In this document: positions 7,455 through 17,426 of the stretch, one piece after another | Position numbering within the stretch: the first letter of the stretch is position 1 | How the letters are laid out: each line of letters begins with the position of its first letter | Source: Faunimonas pinastri | GTDB taxonomy: Bacteria; Pseudomonadota; Alphaproteobacteria; Rhizobiales; Afifellaceae | NCBI RefSeq assembly: GCF_900110915.1 | Contig: NZ_FOFG01000016.1 | Coordinates: 19,805-83,804 of the forward strand | Direction of reading: 5' to 3' | Length of the DNA stretch: 64,000 nucleotides | Made by a program: the position numbers and the translations under genes | Notes under the pieces: generated by a model | What the model saw: the letters and a program-made list of their open reading frames with translations, nothing else | Told to the model about the DNA's origin: nothing | Database searches by the model: none

Positions 7455-10295
7455 TTAAGTGCGCCTGCCCATCAGTTTCAGCAGCGCCGCCGTCGAGATT
7501 CCCAACACCACGCAGAATCCGGCGAGCACGAGAGCATAGGCCACGATGTTCATGGAAAGCCAGTTTGCGGCGATCAGGCGGAGATTGCTGAAGCCGAGGG
7601 GCTGCGTCGGCAGGAAGATGTACGAGGCGACGGGCAGCACGTCCACGCGCCGGGTGGAGGTGCGGTAGGCGGTGAGGCGGCCGCCGACCTGCGACCAGAG
7701 ATCCGGCGCGGTGATCTCGGCGAGGCCGCCGACGAGCTGTTCCTGCGTGCCGGCCGTGATCAGTGTCCACGGCACGGTCCGGTCGGGATTGAGACCCTGC
7801 GCGATGACGAGCGTCGTCTGCGGCGAGGGCTGGAACGGCACGATCGGCGGAGCGCCGAGCCGCAGCGACGAGGCCGAGATGTCGAAGGTCTGCTTGAACC
7901 AGTTCTCGAAGCGCGTGATGCTGCCGATGATCGCCCCGCCATTCACCTGGCCTTGCCAGCGCGCCAGGATATCGGCGTTGCTGGTGCCGGAAAGGGCGCC
8001 TTGGTTGGCGGCGGTCTGCCCGTTGCCCTGCTCCTGGCGATTGCGGAAATCCTGCAGGACGGAATCGTAGGGTCGGGCTTCCGGCGAATTCGGCACCGAG
8101 GCGGGCGCAGCCGGCCACGACGCGCGGGCGCTTTCCGCAACGCCGGCGACGGGCAGGATGCCCTGCGGCAGCTGGCCGGCCGAGCCGAGGAAGATGGCGG
8201 GGCGGTTGCCGACCGCATTGGCACCCACGGAGCTGTCGACCGAGAGCACGCGGCCGGCGTCATGCGCCATGCGCGCAAGCAGGGTCGCCGCCGCCGAGTA
8301 GCTCGGAAGATCGTGCCGACCGAGCACCAGCGCGATGGAGGACGCGGTGAGATTGTAGGGAAAGGCGGTGCCGGAAAGGCCGGAGAGGTCCGGCGTACGG
8401 CCGATGCGCGCGAAGTTCGGCATGTCGAGCGAGGTCGTGTTGAACAGCACGAAGCGGCTGTCGCCGGGCAACGTCGCGCCCGGCGCGCATTCCTCGTCGG
8501 ATTGCGTGCGCAGGATCGCCTCGATCGCGATCTGGTTCAGGCCGGGCTTGAAGTTGCGCAGCGGCACCTTGACGGGGAAGTGCCGGAAAATGCCCCCGCC
8601 ACTGGAGGTGATCGGTACGGTGGAGGCGATCTGCCCGTTCACGTAGATGTCGACATGGCTGCCCGGCAGCACCGCGGCCGTATAGGCCGCGTCCAGGTGG
8701 ACAAGCGTGATGCCGTAGGCCTGCGCGTAGAAATCGGAGGGAACGCCCACCGCGAACTCCGTCCGGAAGCGGCGACCGGAGAATTCCTGCGTCGGCACTT
8801 CCACGTCCGCCAGGCTGACGCTGCCCTTCTGGGCGATGAACGGCGCATCCGGCGCCTGATAGGGAGCCGTGTCCAAGGCGTTGCGCGGCGCGCCGATGGG
8901 GCGCGAAACGCCGGCCGCGAGCTGTTCGATGCCCGCGTCGATGTCGGACCAGTTCGGCCCCGATATCACCAGCGCTTGTCCGCCGAGGCGCGGCTCGTCG
9001 ACATAGCCGATAAAGGAGTGGGCGCTGGCTTCGGCCGGAGGCGAGGACAGCAGGTTGCCGATCTCCGTCCCGGTGCCGACGACGACGTTCAGCGTGCCGG
9101 GTCCGCCGGGCGCCGGGAGAGTGCCGGTCACGACCACCACGGGATGCGGAAAGCGGGCCCGCAGCGATATGGCCTGCACGGTGCGAAGCAGGCGGTCACC
9201 GACCACGGGCTGCTCGCCGCTCGGCGCGATGATGCGCACCGTGGTGATGCCGTCGGCATCCATGCCCACGGCTGGGAGGTCGTCCAGCGTCCGCAGCGTC
9301 TGGGTGCGGCCGCCGTTCAGGACCAGTCCCGTGCTCTTGGGGTCGATGTCGGTCCACAGATCGTAGGTGGAGGGGACGGTGCAGTCGGTCCGGTGGCGCT
9401 GCGTCGCCTGAAGGCGGACCGTGTTCGGGCCGGAGCGCAGCACGTTGCTGCCGACATGCGCGGTCAGCTTGGAAATCCCGTTGCCGGACGCCAGCGGCGT
9501 GTCGAGCACCTGCACGTCGTTGATCAGGACCTGGAGGCGGGAGGCCTCCGGCATGTCGAAGATGGCATTCTGGTAGCCGATATTCAGGTCGGCGCCCTGT
9601 GCCGCCTCGTCGCCGGTCAGGAACACAGACCAGGCTCGGGAAGCGGTCTCGCCGTTCAGCCGCAGCTTGGGATCGGGCAGGATGAAACGGTTGATCGCAG
9701 TGGCCGAACCGGGGGCGCCGGTCCGGGCCGGCACCGCGTTTCCAGCCGGCGCGTTCGGACGTGGCGGGACCGCCGATTGCATCGGGATCGCCGACGGGGC
9801 AGGGGGCGTGCCGGTCGCCGTCGGGAATGAGGGCTGCGGCGCGGCGGGCGTCGGCTGCGCCTGCGGCGCAAGATTGAACGGCTGCGCGGCGGTGCTGTTC
9901 GGCGCGAGCTGGAACGGTGCGGAGGGCGCCGCCATCTGTCCGCCGGACTGGGCTTGCGCCGGGGCCTGAGAGGGAGCCGGAGAAGAGGATGGGGCCGCTG
10001 AGAAGGGCGGCGTGGCCGGCGTTGAGGAAGGCGACGGCTGGAAGGGCGGCGTGGCCGGTGTCGCGGAGGGCGACGCCTGGAAAGGCGGTGTCGCGGAGGG
10101 GGCCGCCGCCGGAGGGGCAGTCGTCGATGGCGCGATCGGGGCCGGCGCGGACTGCTCCTCCGGCGTCATGTCGAAGGGCGTCGCCGTCTGTGCCGTCGCC
10201 GTGCCGCCGATCGGAGCCGCGAGCGTGCCGGTGAGGGCAAGCAGAAGCGCGGCGACCCTGGGTCCGCGTCCTGCAGGGAAAGTCGAGCGCATCAT
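7455..10295 (-). CDS. bcsB: Cellulose synthase regulatory/periplasmic subunit BcsB
   Basis: A 946-residue inner-membrane-anchored periplasmic subunit that guides the glucan leaving BcsA. It has a signal sequence (about 10-36), a Pro/Ala/Ser/Gln-rich linker (about 45-205), then the BcsB carbohydrate-binding and ferredoxin-like domains. A C-terminal membrane helix (about 915-938, IVAYALVLAGFCVVLGIS) packs on BcsA in known complexes. The start is the ATG at 10295, overlapping the bcsA stop in an ATGA arrangement. The linker carries a 13-residue motif in three tandem copies (residues 68-106). The linker is much longer than in E. coli BcsB; the core is normal. Confidence 0.95.
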   Translation of the reverse strand: MMRSTFPAGRGPRVAALLLALTGTLAAPIGGTATAQTATPFDMTPEEQSAPAPIAPSTTAPPAAAPSATPPFQASPSATPATPPFQPSPSSTPATPPFSAAPSSSPAPSQAPAQAQSGGQMAAPSAPFQLAPNSTAAQPFNLAPQAQPTPAAPQPSFPTATGTPPAPSAIPMQSAVPPRPNAPAGNAVPARTGAPGSATAINRFILPDPKLRLNGETASRAWSVFLTGDEAAQGADLNIGYQNAIFDMPEASRLQVLINDVQVLDTPLASGNGISKLTAHVGSNVLRSGPNTVRLQATQRHRTDCTVPSTYDLWTDIDPKSTGLVLNGGRTQTLRTLDDLPAVGMDADGITTVRIIAPSGEQPVVGDRLLRTVQAISLRARFPHPVVVVTGTLPAPGGPGTLNVVVGTGTEIGNLLSSPPAEASAHSFIGYVDEPRLGGQALVISGPNWSDIDAGIEQLAAGVSRPIGAPRNALDTAPYQAPDAPFIAQKGSVSLADVEVPTQEFSGRRFRTEFAVGVPSDFYAQAYGITLVHLDAAYTAAVLPGSHVDIYVNGQIASTVPITSSGGGIFRHFPVKVPLRNFKPGLNQIAIEAILRTQSDEECAPGATLPGDSRFVLFNTTSLDMPNFARIGRTPDLSGLSGTAFPYNLTASSIALVLGRHDLPSYSAAATLLARMAHDAGRVLSVDSSVGANAVGNRPAIFLGSAGQLPQGILPVAGVAESARASWPAAPASVPNSPEARPYDSVLQDFRNRQEQGNGQTAANQGALSGTSNADILARWQGQVNGGAIIGSITRFENWFKQTFDISASSLRLGAPPIVPFQPSPQTTLVIAQGLNPDRTVPWTLITAGTQEQLVGGLAEITAPDLWSQVGGRLTAYRTSTRRVDVLPVASYIFLPTQPLGFSNLRLIAANWLSMNIVAYALVLAGFCVVLGISTAALLKLMGRRT
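9978..10094 (-). repeat. 39-bp tandem repeat (three units) inside bcsB
   Basis: Three in-frame 39-bp units encode ATPPFQASPSATP, ATPPFQPSPSSTP and ATPPFSAAPSSSP (BcsB residues 68-106). The reading frame is kept, so copy-number change would only lengthen the flexible periplasmic linker. Confidence 0.85.
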
Positions 10296-12478
10296 TTGCC
10301 GGCAGTCGCCGCCGAAAGAGCCGGGCTTTGCGCCGGCTTGGGGCGGCGGAACAGGTAGGAGAGCCCGCGCCCGGTCTGGTAGATCGATGTGGTCAGGAAC
10401 CACCAGGTGCCGCGCAGGACGCCCACATTGGTGCGCCGCGCCTCCTGGATCTTGGTCCACTGGTCGGCATTCGCGAAGACCAGGTCGGCGATCAGCTGGC
10501 GGTGCTGCGGCGTCGTCGGCATGAACTGGCAACCCAGGATCAGCCCGCCTTCCTCGTTGAAGGTATTGCGGATCACCATGGGCAGCGTCTTCACCTCCAG
10601 CGAAGAAAGGGGCTCGAAGGTGATGGACGCCGCGGCGCCCTTGACGACGTTCTGCAGATGGCCGACGGCCCGGACGCGCGCGCCGCCGATGGATACGTTC
10701 TCCACCATGGCCGGGATGGTCTGCTCGCCGAAATGGAAGCTGCACCGGCGCTGCACGTCCACGCGGTGGGACAGGCGGCGCGTGCTGCGCTCGGAAACCA
10801 CGCCCAGCGAGCAGCCCGCCATGATCAGGTTCAGGATGTTCCAGGCGCCGACGACGATGGTGACATCGGCCTTGTAGGGCTGCTCGATGATCCGCCACAC
10901 GGTCGCGGCGACGCCGACCAGCAGCACCGCGAAGATGATATAGAACGGCTTGCCGATCTCCGAGATGCGATCCTCGGCCAGCGACTCGCCCTTGGCCGTC
11001 ACGTTGAAGGTCGGCTTGCGCGGGTTCGCGACCACCGAGAGGAGGGCCGGGAAGAGATAGACCGACTGGATGAACTCGTAGAGCTCCGACACCCAGGGCC
11101 AGCGGAACCGGCCGTAGAGGTAGTTCTGCATCAAGAGGTTCACGATCATATACGAGAAGGTATAGGCCATGAACTCGGCGCCGGAGGCCGTGAAGATTTC
11201 CAGCGAGAAGAAGAGGTAGAAAAGCGGCGCGATGAGGAACATCAGGCGCGGCAGCGGGAACAGCCAGAACAGCGTGCTCGACATGTAGCAGAGCCGCTGC
11301 CAGAGGTTCAGGCCGCGCTTTCCCGGGGGGAAGCGGAAGCGCAGGATCTGCATCATGCCCTGTGCCCAGCGGGTGCGCTGGCCGATGAACGACGCGAAGG
11401 TGTCGGGCTGCAGGCCGGCGATCAGCGGCTTGTCGACGTAAAGCGAGTGCCAGCCGCTGGAATGCAGCTCGAGCGCGGTCTCGCAATCCTCGGTGATGCT
11501 GATGCCGCTGAAGCCGTTGGTCTGCTCCAGCGCCTCGCGCCGCAGCAATGCCGCGGAGCCGCAGAAGAACGAAGCGTCCCACTTGTCGAGCCCGCGCTGG
11601 ATCAGGCCGTAGAACATCTCGTTCTCCGACGGCATGAACTCGAAAGTCTGAAGGTTGCGCTCCAGCGGGTCGGGATTGATGAAGAAGTGCGGCGTCTGCA
11701 CCAGGAAGAGCTTGGGATCCTGGGCGAAATAGCCGATCGTCTCCTGCAGGAAGCTGCGGGCGGGCGAATGGTCGGCGTCGAACACCACCACGATGGAGCC
11801 GTGCGAATGGTTCAGGCCGTTATTGAGATTGCCGGCCTTGGCGTGTTCGTTGCGGGCGCGCGTCAGGTAGGTGACGCCCAGTTCCTCGGCCAGCGCCGTC
11901 AACTCGGCCCGGCGTTCCTGCGCGGCCACCGCCGTCGCCACGTCCGGTGAGTTGCACTTCTGGTCCGAGCCGCCGTCGTCGAGGAGCCAGACCTTGAACT
12001 TGTCGGTCGGGTAATCCATCGCCTTGGCCGCCGCCAGCGTCATCGTCAGGAGCTCGGCATCCTCGTTGTAGGTGGGCACGAAGATATCGACGAAGGGAAT
12101 GTTCTCGGGGTCGATCGGCGGCGCGACGCGCTTCGGCAGCGGGCTGGACACGACGAAGAGGCTGACGAACAGCATGAAGACGCTGTACATCTCGCCGCAA
12201 TAGAGCATGAAGCCCGGAATGAAGTTCGCCGGCTCGTTCAGCGGCGGCAGCGTGCTGGTCGTGCGCCAGTAGACGTAGCGAAGGACGATGGCGGTGCCGA
12301 GGGCCAGCGCGATCAGCCGGAAATTGCCTTCCGGCTTCATCATCTTGAGGATGATCATCGTGGCGACCACGAGGATGCCGATGATCAGGTGGGCCTGCAG
12401 GTTGATCGGCAGGGTGATGATCAGCATCACTGCGGCGGCAGCGAGTGCCCAGAGCAATACCAGCGCTGCCTTCTTCAT
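10292..12478 (-). CDS. bcsA: Cellulose synthase catalytic subunit with PilZ domain
   Basis: A 728-residue inner-membrane processive family 2 glycosyltransferase that polymerises UDP-glucose into beta-1,4-glucan. N-terminal helices (about 7-46, 55-75, 95-112) precede the GT domain. Its motifs are DDGG (167-170), DAD (234-236), TED (329-331) and QRTRW (367-371), followed by further membrane helices (about 400-455, 510-560). The C-terminal PilZ domain has basic residues around R567/R568 and R572, and NVSIGG (594-599), predicting activation by cyclic di-GMP. The start is the ATG at 12478. The stop overlaps the bcsB start (ATGA), so the two subunits are translationally coupled. Confidence 0.97.
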   Translation of the reverse strand: MKKAALVLLWALAAAAVMLIITLPINLQAHLIIGILVVATMIILKMMKPEGNFRLIALALGTAIVLRYVYWRTTSTLPPLNEPANFIPGFMLYCGEMYSVFMLFVSLFVVSSPLPKRVAPPIDPENIPFVDIFVPTYNEDAELLTMTLAAAKAMDYPTDKFKVWLLDDGGSDQKCNSPDVATAVAAQERRAELTALAEELGVTYLTRARNEHAKAGNLNNGLNHSHGSIVVVFDADHSPARSFLQETIGYFAQDPKLFLVQTPHFFINPDPLERNLQTFEFMPSENEMFYGLIQRGLDKWDASFFCGSAALLRREALEQTNGFSGISITEDCETALELHSSGWHSLYVDKPLIAGLQPDTFASFIGQRTRWAQGMMQILRFRFPPGKRGLNLWQRLCYMSSTLFWLFPLPRLMFLIAPLFYLFFSLEIFTASGAEFMAYTFSYMIVNLLMQNYLYGRFRWPWVSELYEFIQSVYLFPALLSVVANPRKPTFNVTAKGESLAEDRISEIGKPFYIIFAVLLVGVAATVWRIIEQPYKADVTIVVGAWNILNLIMAGCSLGVVSERSTRRLSHRVDVQRRCSFHFGEQTIPAMVENVSIGGARVRAVGHLQNVVKGAAASITFEPLSSLEVKTLPMVIRNTFNEEGGLILGCQFMPTTPQHRQLIADLVFANADQWTKIQEARRTNVGVLRGTWWFLTTSIYQTGRGLSYLFRRPKPAQSPALSAATAGK

Positions 12479-12610
12479 CCGTTCAGCCCCTAGTGAGCCT
12501 GGGCCAGAGCGGCACAGGAAACACGCGATATTCGAGACGGTGAATAGGACCGGATTAGCTTAACGGTCGGTGTTTAACTGAAATCACGATCGGTTTTGGT
12601 ATCGAAATTC

Positions 12611-13924
12611 TTATTGGCCCCCCACATTGGAGGGGGGAAGAGGTACAACGGGATAATTCTGCCCGGCCGGCGCGCGGCCCGTCAATGCGGGGGAGGGTGC
12701 GGCAGATGCGGCAGGCGCGGCGGTTCTGGGCGCCGTTGCCCGCGGCGCTGTCGTCCTGGGTGCTGTCGTCCTGGATACGGACGGCCGAGCCGGGGCCGCG
12801 GCGGTGGCCACCGGCGCCATCGAAGCGGGGACCATCGCGGCCGGAGTCGGCGGCAGCGGTGCGGCGAACATGTCGGCAGCCGGAGCGCCGACACCGGCAG
12901 GCGCGATCGGCGTCGGAGCTGCCGGCATGATCGGCGGATAATTGCCATGCATGGTGCCGGGAGCGGGTGCCGCCGCCTGCGGCATCACCGAGCCCGTCGT
13001 GGGCGGCACCGGCACGATCGGCGCCTGCATCGCCGGCGCCGGCGCGCCGGGTCCCATGGGCGTCATCATGCCGGGGGACGGCGTCATCGTCTTGGGGTCC
13101 GGCGTGGGCTCGGCGGGTTGCGGCCGCGCGCGCCGCACCGGCTGCTCGTCGCCATGCACCGTGTTGGCCGGCAGGCGGATCGTGGAGGTCGGCATTCCGG
13201 GCGCGGGCTTGGCCGTCGGGTAGACGCTGGCGCCGGCCACGCCGAGTTCGGGCGCGGGCGGCAGCGGCGAACCGTAGGGGTTCCAGGTCGGCGACAGGAA
13301 ATAGGCGTTGATGCTGTAGCCGTACATCAATTGCAGCAGCGAGATTTCCGTGGCGCCCGGCTCGCAAAGCCGCACGCGCACGGCGACCGAGCCCTGGCTG
13401 GTGAAGGAGCCGGTCACCGAGCCCACGCGCTGCCAGGCGAACATGCAGAGTTCACCGCCGCCCGGCTGGCCCAGCGCATAGCCGAACGGGCCGTACTGGT
13501 TCTGCACGTAGTTCGGCGACTTCGTCATCGCCACGTTGGGCAGCAGGCGCCGCATTTCCTTGCTGATCGAGGACGGCGACAGCCGGTCGTCGGTGGCGAC
13601 GTTCTCCGCGCTGGTACGCTGCGCCACCGGGCCGAACACCGTCACCTCGATGACGTTCTGTCCGGGAAAGCGGGAGCGGGTGGTCAGCGCGATTTCCTGC
13701 GTCAGCGCATTCGCGTTGCGGCGCTCGATCACGCCGACGATGCCCGGACCTCCCGGGGGCGGGGAAATATAAGCCTGGGCCGGCTGGATCTCGATGGCCT
13801 GATGGGCGATCTCCGGGTCCTGCGCACCGGAGGCGCAAGCTCCGAGCAGGCCGGCGGCGACCGCGACCGGCAGAAGGCGGCTCGCAGCGGAAAGGCGGCT
13901 CGGCGAGAAGTTCTTCCGTGTCAT
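12611..13924 (-). CDS. bcsN: Cellulose biosynthesis protein BcsN
   Basis: A 437-residue predicted lipoprotein and first gene of the cellulose operon. The signal peptide ends in a lipobox (LLGAC, lipidated Cys about residue 30). A BcsN domain of about 230 residues follows (from YISPPPGGPGIVGVIERRN to the ELCMFAWQRVG region), and then a long Pro/Ala/Met-rich, low-complexity C-terminal half. BcsN is typical of rhizobial and Agrobacterium cellulose loci and is required for cellulose output, but its biochemical role is not settled. The start is taken at MTRKNFSP (13924), just before the signal peptide, with GGAG upstream; an extra 17 codons are possible. It lies 132 bp before bcsA on the same strand. 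Confidence 0.88.
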   Translation of the reverse strand: MTRKNFSPSRLSAASRLLPVAVAAGLLGACASGAQDPEIAHQAIEIQPAQAYISPPPGGPGIVGVIERRNANALTQEIALTTRSRFPGQNVIEVTVFGPVAQRTSAENVATDDRLSPSSISKEMRRLLPNVAMTKSPNYVQNQYGPFGYALGQPGGGELCMFAWQRVGSVTGSFTSQGSVAVRVRLCEPGATEISLLQLMYGYSINAYFLSPTWNPYGSPLPPAPELGVAGASVYPTAKPAPGMPTSTIRLPANTVHGDEQPVRRARPQPAEPTPDPKTMTPSPGMMTPMGPGAPAPAMQAPIVPVPPTTGSVMPQAAAPAPGTMHGNYPPIMPAAPTPIAPAGVGAPAADMFAAPLPPTPAAMVPASMAPVATAAAPARPSVSRTTAPRTTAPRATAPRTAAPAASAAPSPALTGRAPAGQNYPVVPLPPSNVGGQ

Positions 13925-14341
13925 TCGAGCCGTCTGCTCCGGCGCTTTCTTGTTCTCACCCGGAAATCTGCACAAGGCCGGGACTCACGAAGCGAATCCC
14001 GCTTCGAATCAGTTCCCCAGATAAGCGCTGCTGCGGCATCAAAAATCAACTCGCATGCTGCCGTCGGCGATTGGGCGTTGCAGATGCACCACAGGTTGAG
14101 AGAAGTTGATTTTGCGACGGTTCTTCTTGGCGCCGGCGGAGGCTGATCTGTCGCGCCTTCGGCGTCCGCTCACCGGCGATGCCGTCTGCCGGCCTCAAGA
14201 TGGGAGCGGAACAATCGCCATTTGTTGAAGCGGTTCTCCGTCGCACGTTTATCCATCTCATTGACTTTAGAACCGCTCGAAAATACGGCTTAATAGATTG
14301 CGGGCTACGGGGCCCGCTCCTGCCTTCGAAGGAGGGTATTC
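13925..14341. promoter_or_regulatory. Divergent intergenic region between cellulose and formate dehydrogenase operons
   Basis: A 417-bp non-coding gap that must carry the promoters of both bcsN (leftward) and the formate dehydrogenase operon (rightward). It contains a perfect 9-bp inverted repeat (listed separately) about 65-113 bases before fdnG, and an AT-richer stretch around 14220-14300. No other signal could be fixed by eye. Confidence 0.6.
14229..14277. promoter_or_regulatory. Inverted repeat upstream of formate dehydrogenase operon
   Basis: AGCGGTTCT at 14229-14237 and its exact complement AGAACCGCT at 14269-14277, with 31 bp between. The arms lie close to three helical turns apart centre to centre (40 bp), as two half sites or a looped operator might. 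No known regulator was matched. Confidence 0.35.
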
Positions 14342-17300
14342 ATGAATATGGAACTCTCGCGGCGCAGCTTCTTGAAAGTTGCGGGTGCGGGCGTTGCAGG
14401 AACGACTCTCGGGTCGATGGGCTTCGGCGATGCCGAAGCGGCGGTTGCGGCGCATGTGCGTCCGTTCAAGCTCGCAACCACGACCGAGACACGCAACACC
14501 TGTACTTACTGCTCGGTTGCCTGTGGCATCCTGATTTACTCCAAGGGCGACGTCCGCAAGGGCGAAACCGCCGTCATCACTCATATCGAGGGCGATGCGG
14601 ATCACCCGACGAACCGCGGCACGCTCTGCCCCAAGGGCGCGGCGCTCAAGGACTTCGTCCACGCCCCGACGCGCCTGAAGTATCCGATGATCCGCAAGGC
14701 GGGCACGGACAAGTTCGAGCGCGCTTCCTGGGATCAGGCGCTGGATCGCATCGCCCGTCTCATGAAGGACGACCGCGACGCGAACTTCATCGCGAAGAAC
14801 GAGAAGGGCGTCCCGGTCAACCGCTGGACGACCGTCGGCTTCCTCGCCGCTTCCGCAACCTCCAACGAGACCGCTTACGCGACCTACAAGGTCGTGCGCA
14901 GCGCAGGTATCGTAGCATTCGATAATCAGGCGCGCGTCTGACACGGCCCCACGGTGTCCAGTTTGGGCCCAACATTTGGCCGTGGCGCGATGACGAACGC
15001 CTGGACCGACATCAAGAACAGCGATCTTGTTGTCGTGATGGGCGGCAATGCCGCAGAAGCGCATCCTTGCGGATTTAAATGGGTCACGGAGGCGAAAGCC
15101 CACCGCGGCGCGAAGCTTATCGTCGTGGATCCGCGTTACACGCGCACCGCGTCGGTGGCGGACTATTATGCTCCGATCCGGCAGGGCACGGACATCGCGT
15201 TCCTCAATGGCGTGATCAAGTACTGCATCGACAACGACAAGGTGCAGTGGGAGTACACGAAGAACTTCACGAACGCCGCCTACATCGTGAAGGACGGCTT
15301 CGGATATAAAGACGGCCTGTTCACCGGCTACGACGAGACCAAACGCGACTACGACCGGTCGTCGTGGGACTACGTCATCGGTGACGATGGGTTCGCGGTG
15401 GTCGATATGACGCTGCAGCATCCGCGCTGCGTCTGGAACCTGCTGAAAGAGCACGTCTCGATCTATACGCCCGAGATGGTGGAGAGAATCTGCGGCACGC
15501 CCAAGGATAAATTCCTGAAGGTGGCCGAGATGATGGCCGAGTGCTCCTCGCCGACCAAGAACATGACGTCGATGTACGCGCTCGGCTGGACGCAGCATTC
15601 CAGCGGTTCGCAGAACATCCGCACCATGGCGATGCTCCAGCTCATCCTGGGCAATATCGGCGTGCGCGGCGGCGGCATGAACGCGCTTCGCGGGCATTCC
15701 AACATCCAGGGCCTGACCGATATCGGTCTGCTGTCGCACCTCCTTCCGGGCTATCTCAATATCCCGACCGAAAAGGAAGTCGACTTCCCGACCTATATGA
15801 GCACGCGCGGCTTCAAGCCTCTCCGGCCGGGCCAGACGAGCTATTGGCAGAACTACAAGAAGTTCTTCGTGAGCTTCCAGAAGGCGATGTGGGGTGCTGC
15901 GGCGACGCCGGAGAACAACTTCGCCTACGACTATCTGCCCAAGCTCGACGTGCCGGCCTACGACGTGCTCCGCATCTTCGAGATGATGGATGAGGGCAAG
16001 GTCAACGGCTACTTCTGCCAGGGCTTCAACCCTGTGCTGGCCTTCCCCAACCGGGGCAAGATCACGCGGTCTCTGTCCAAGCTGAAGTGGCTGGTCACCA
16101 TGGACCCGCTGGAGACGGAAACGTCTCACTTCTGGGAGAACCACGGCGACTACAACGACGTCGACACGGCTTCCATCCAGACGGAAGTGATCCAGCTGCC
16201 GACCACCTGCTTTGCGGAAGAGGAGGGTTCGCTCACCAATTCCGGCCGGTGGATCCAGTGGCATTGGCCGGCGGGTTCGCCTCCGGGCGAAGCGCAGCAC
16301 GACAACTGGATCATGGGGCAGATCTTCCTGCGGATGCGCGAACTCTACCGCAAGGAAGGCGGCGCGTTCCCGGATCCGATTCTGAACCTGTCGTGGGACT
16401 ACGCCAACCCGCAGGAGCCGACCGCCGAGGAACTCGCCAAGGAGATCAACGGCCGGGCGATCACGCAGCTCACCGATCCCACCGACCCGACAAAGGTGCA
16501 GGTCGAGGCCGGCAAGCTGCTCGTGAACTTCTCGCAGCTTCGCGATGACGGCTCCACCTCGTCGGGCTGCTGGATCTATTCCGGCTGCTGGAACGAGCAC
16601 GGCAACAACATGGCCCGCCGCGACAACCACGATCCGGACGACACCGGCGCGTACCTCAACTGGACCTTTGCCTGGCCGCTCAACCGCCGCACGCTCTATA
16701 ACCGGGCTTCGGCGGACATGAACGGCAAGCCTTGGGATCCGGCCCGCAAGATCATCGAGTGGGACGGCTCCAAGTGGTCGGGCTACGACGTGCCGGATAT
16801 CGCTCCGACCGCGAAGCCGCAGGATGTCGGGCCGTTCATCATGAACCAGGAAGGCGTTTCCCGCCTGTTCGCCCGGGGCCTGATGCGTGATGGGCCGTTC
16901 CCGGCGCATTACGAGCCGTTCGAAACGCCGATCCCCAACGTGCTCAACCCGAAGATCCGCGGCAATCCGGTTGCCCGCGTGTTCCAGAATGATGTGAAGC
17001 AGTTCGGCACGGCCGACGAGTTCCCCTATGCGGCGACCTCGTACCGGCTCACCGAGCACTTCCATTACTGGACCAAGCACAACCCGGTGAACGCGGCGCT
17101 CCAGCCCGAATTCTTTGTCGAGATCTCCGAAGAACTCGCCAAGGAAAAGGGCATCGAGCTGGGCGGCTGGGTTCGCGTCTGGTCCAAGCGCGGGTCGATC
17201 AAGGCGAAGGCCGTGGTCACCAAGCGCATCCGGCCGCTGATGTGCGACGGCAAGGCCGTCCATGTGGTGGGCATTCCGCTGCACTGGGGCTTCATGGGCG

Positions 17301-17425
17301 CGGCGAAGAAGGGCTTCGGCCCGAACTCGCTCACCCCGTTCGTCGGTGACGCCAATATCGAGACGCCGGAATACAAGGCGTTCCTCGTCAACATCGAGCC
17401 GACCACGGCGCCGGTGGGGGTCTGA
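14342..17425 (+). CDS. fdnG: Respiratory formate dehydrogenase, catalytic alpha subunit, selenocysteine-containing
   Basis: A 1027-residue periplasmic Mo/W-bis-MGD enzyme that oxidises formate to CO2 and passes electrons to the beta subunit. A twin-arginine signal (SRRSFLK, residues 6-12) is followed by [4Fe-4S] ligands C54, C57, C61 and C96. The in-frame TGA at 14939-14941 is read as selenocysteine 200, inside the family-typical context NQARV-Sec-HGPTV, the molybdenum ligand and catalytic residue. After it the reading frame continues without a break for 827 codons, with the conserved [26 protein letters not shown] and [12 protein letters not shown] segments. Length matches E. coli FdnG/FdoG. 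The gene ends one base before the beta subunit start. It would be mis-called as two ORFs (14342-14941 and 14954-17425) by standard gene finders. fdoG would be an equally good name. Confidence 0.96.
14942..14984 (+). promoter_or_regulatory. SECIS element (selenocysteine insertion hairpin)
   Basis: It starts at the base after the UGA. The basal stem CACGGCC (14942-14948) pairs perfectly with GGCCGTG (14978-14984). An apical stem GTCCA/TGGGC (14956-14960 with 14964-14968) closes a GTT loop. Position and shape match bacterial SECIS elements bound by the C-terminal winged helices of SelB, which is encoded 6 kb downstream. Confidence 0.85.
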
Positions 17426-17426
17426 A

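Noticed and set aside
14939..14941. The fdnG UGA read as a frameshift or nonsense mutation (pseudogene)
   Set aside because: The codon is exactly at the family's selenocysteine position, the frame continues unbroken, a SECIS-like hairpin follows and selB is in the operon.
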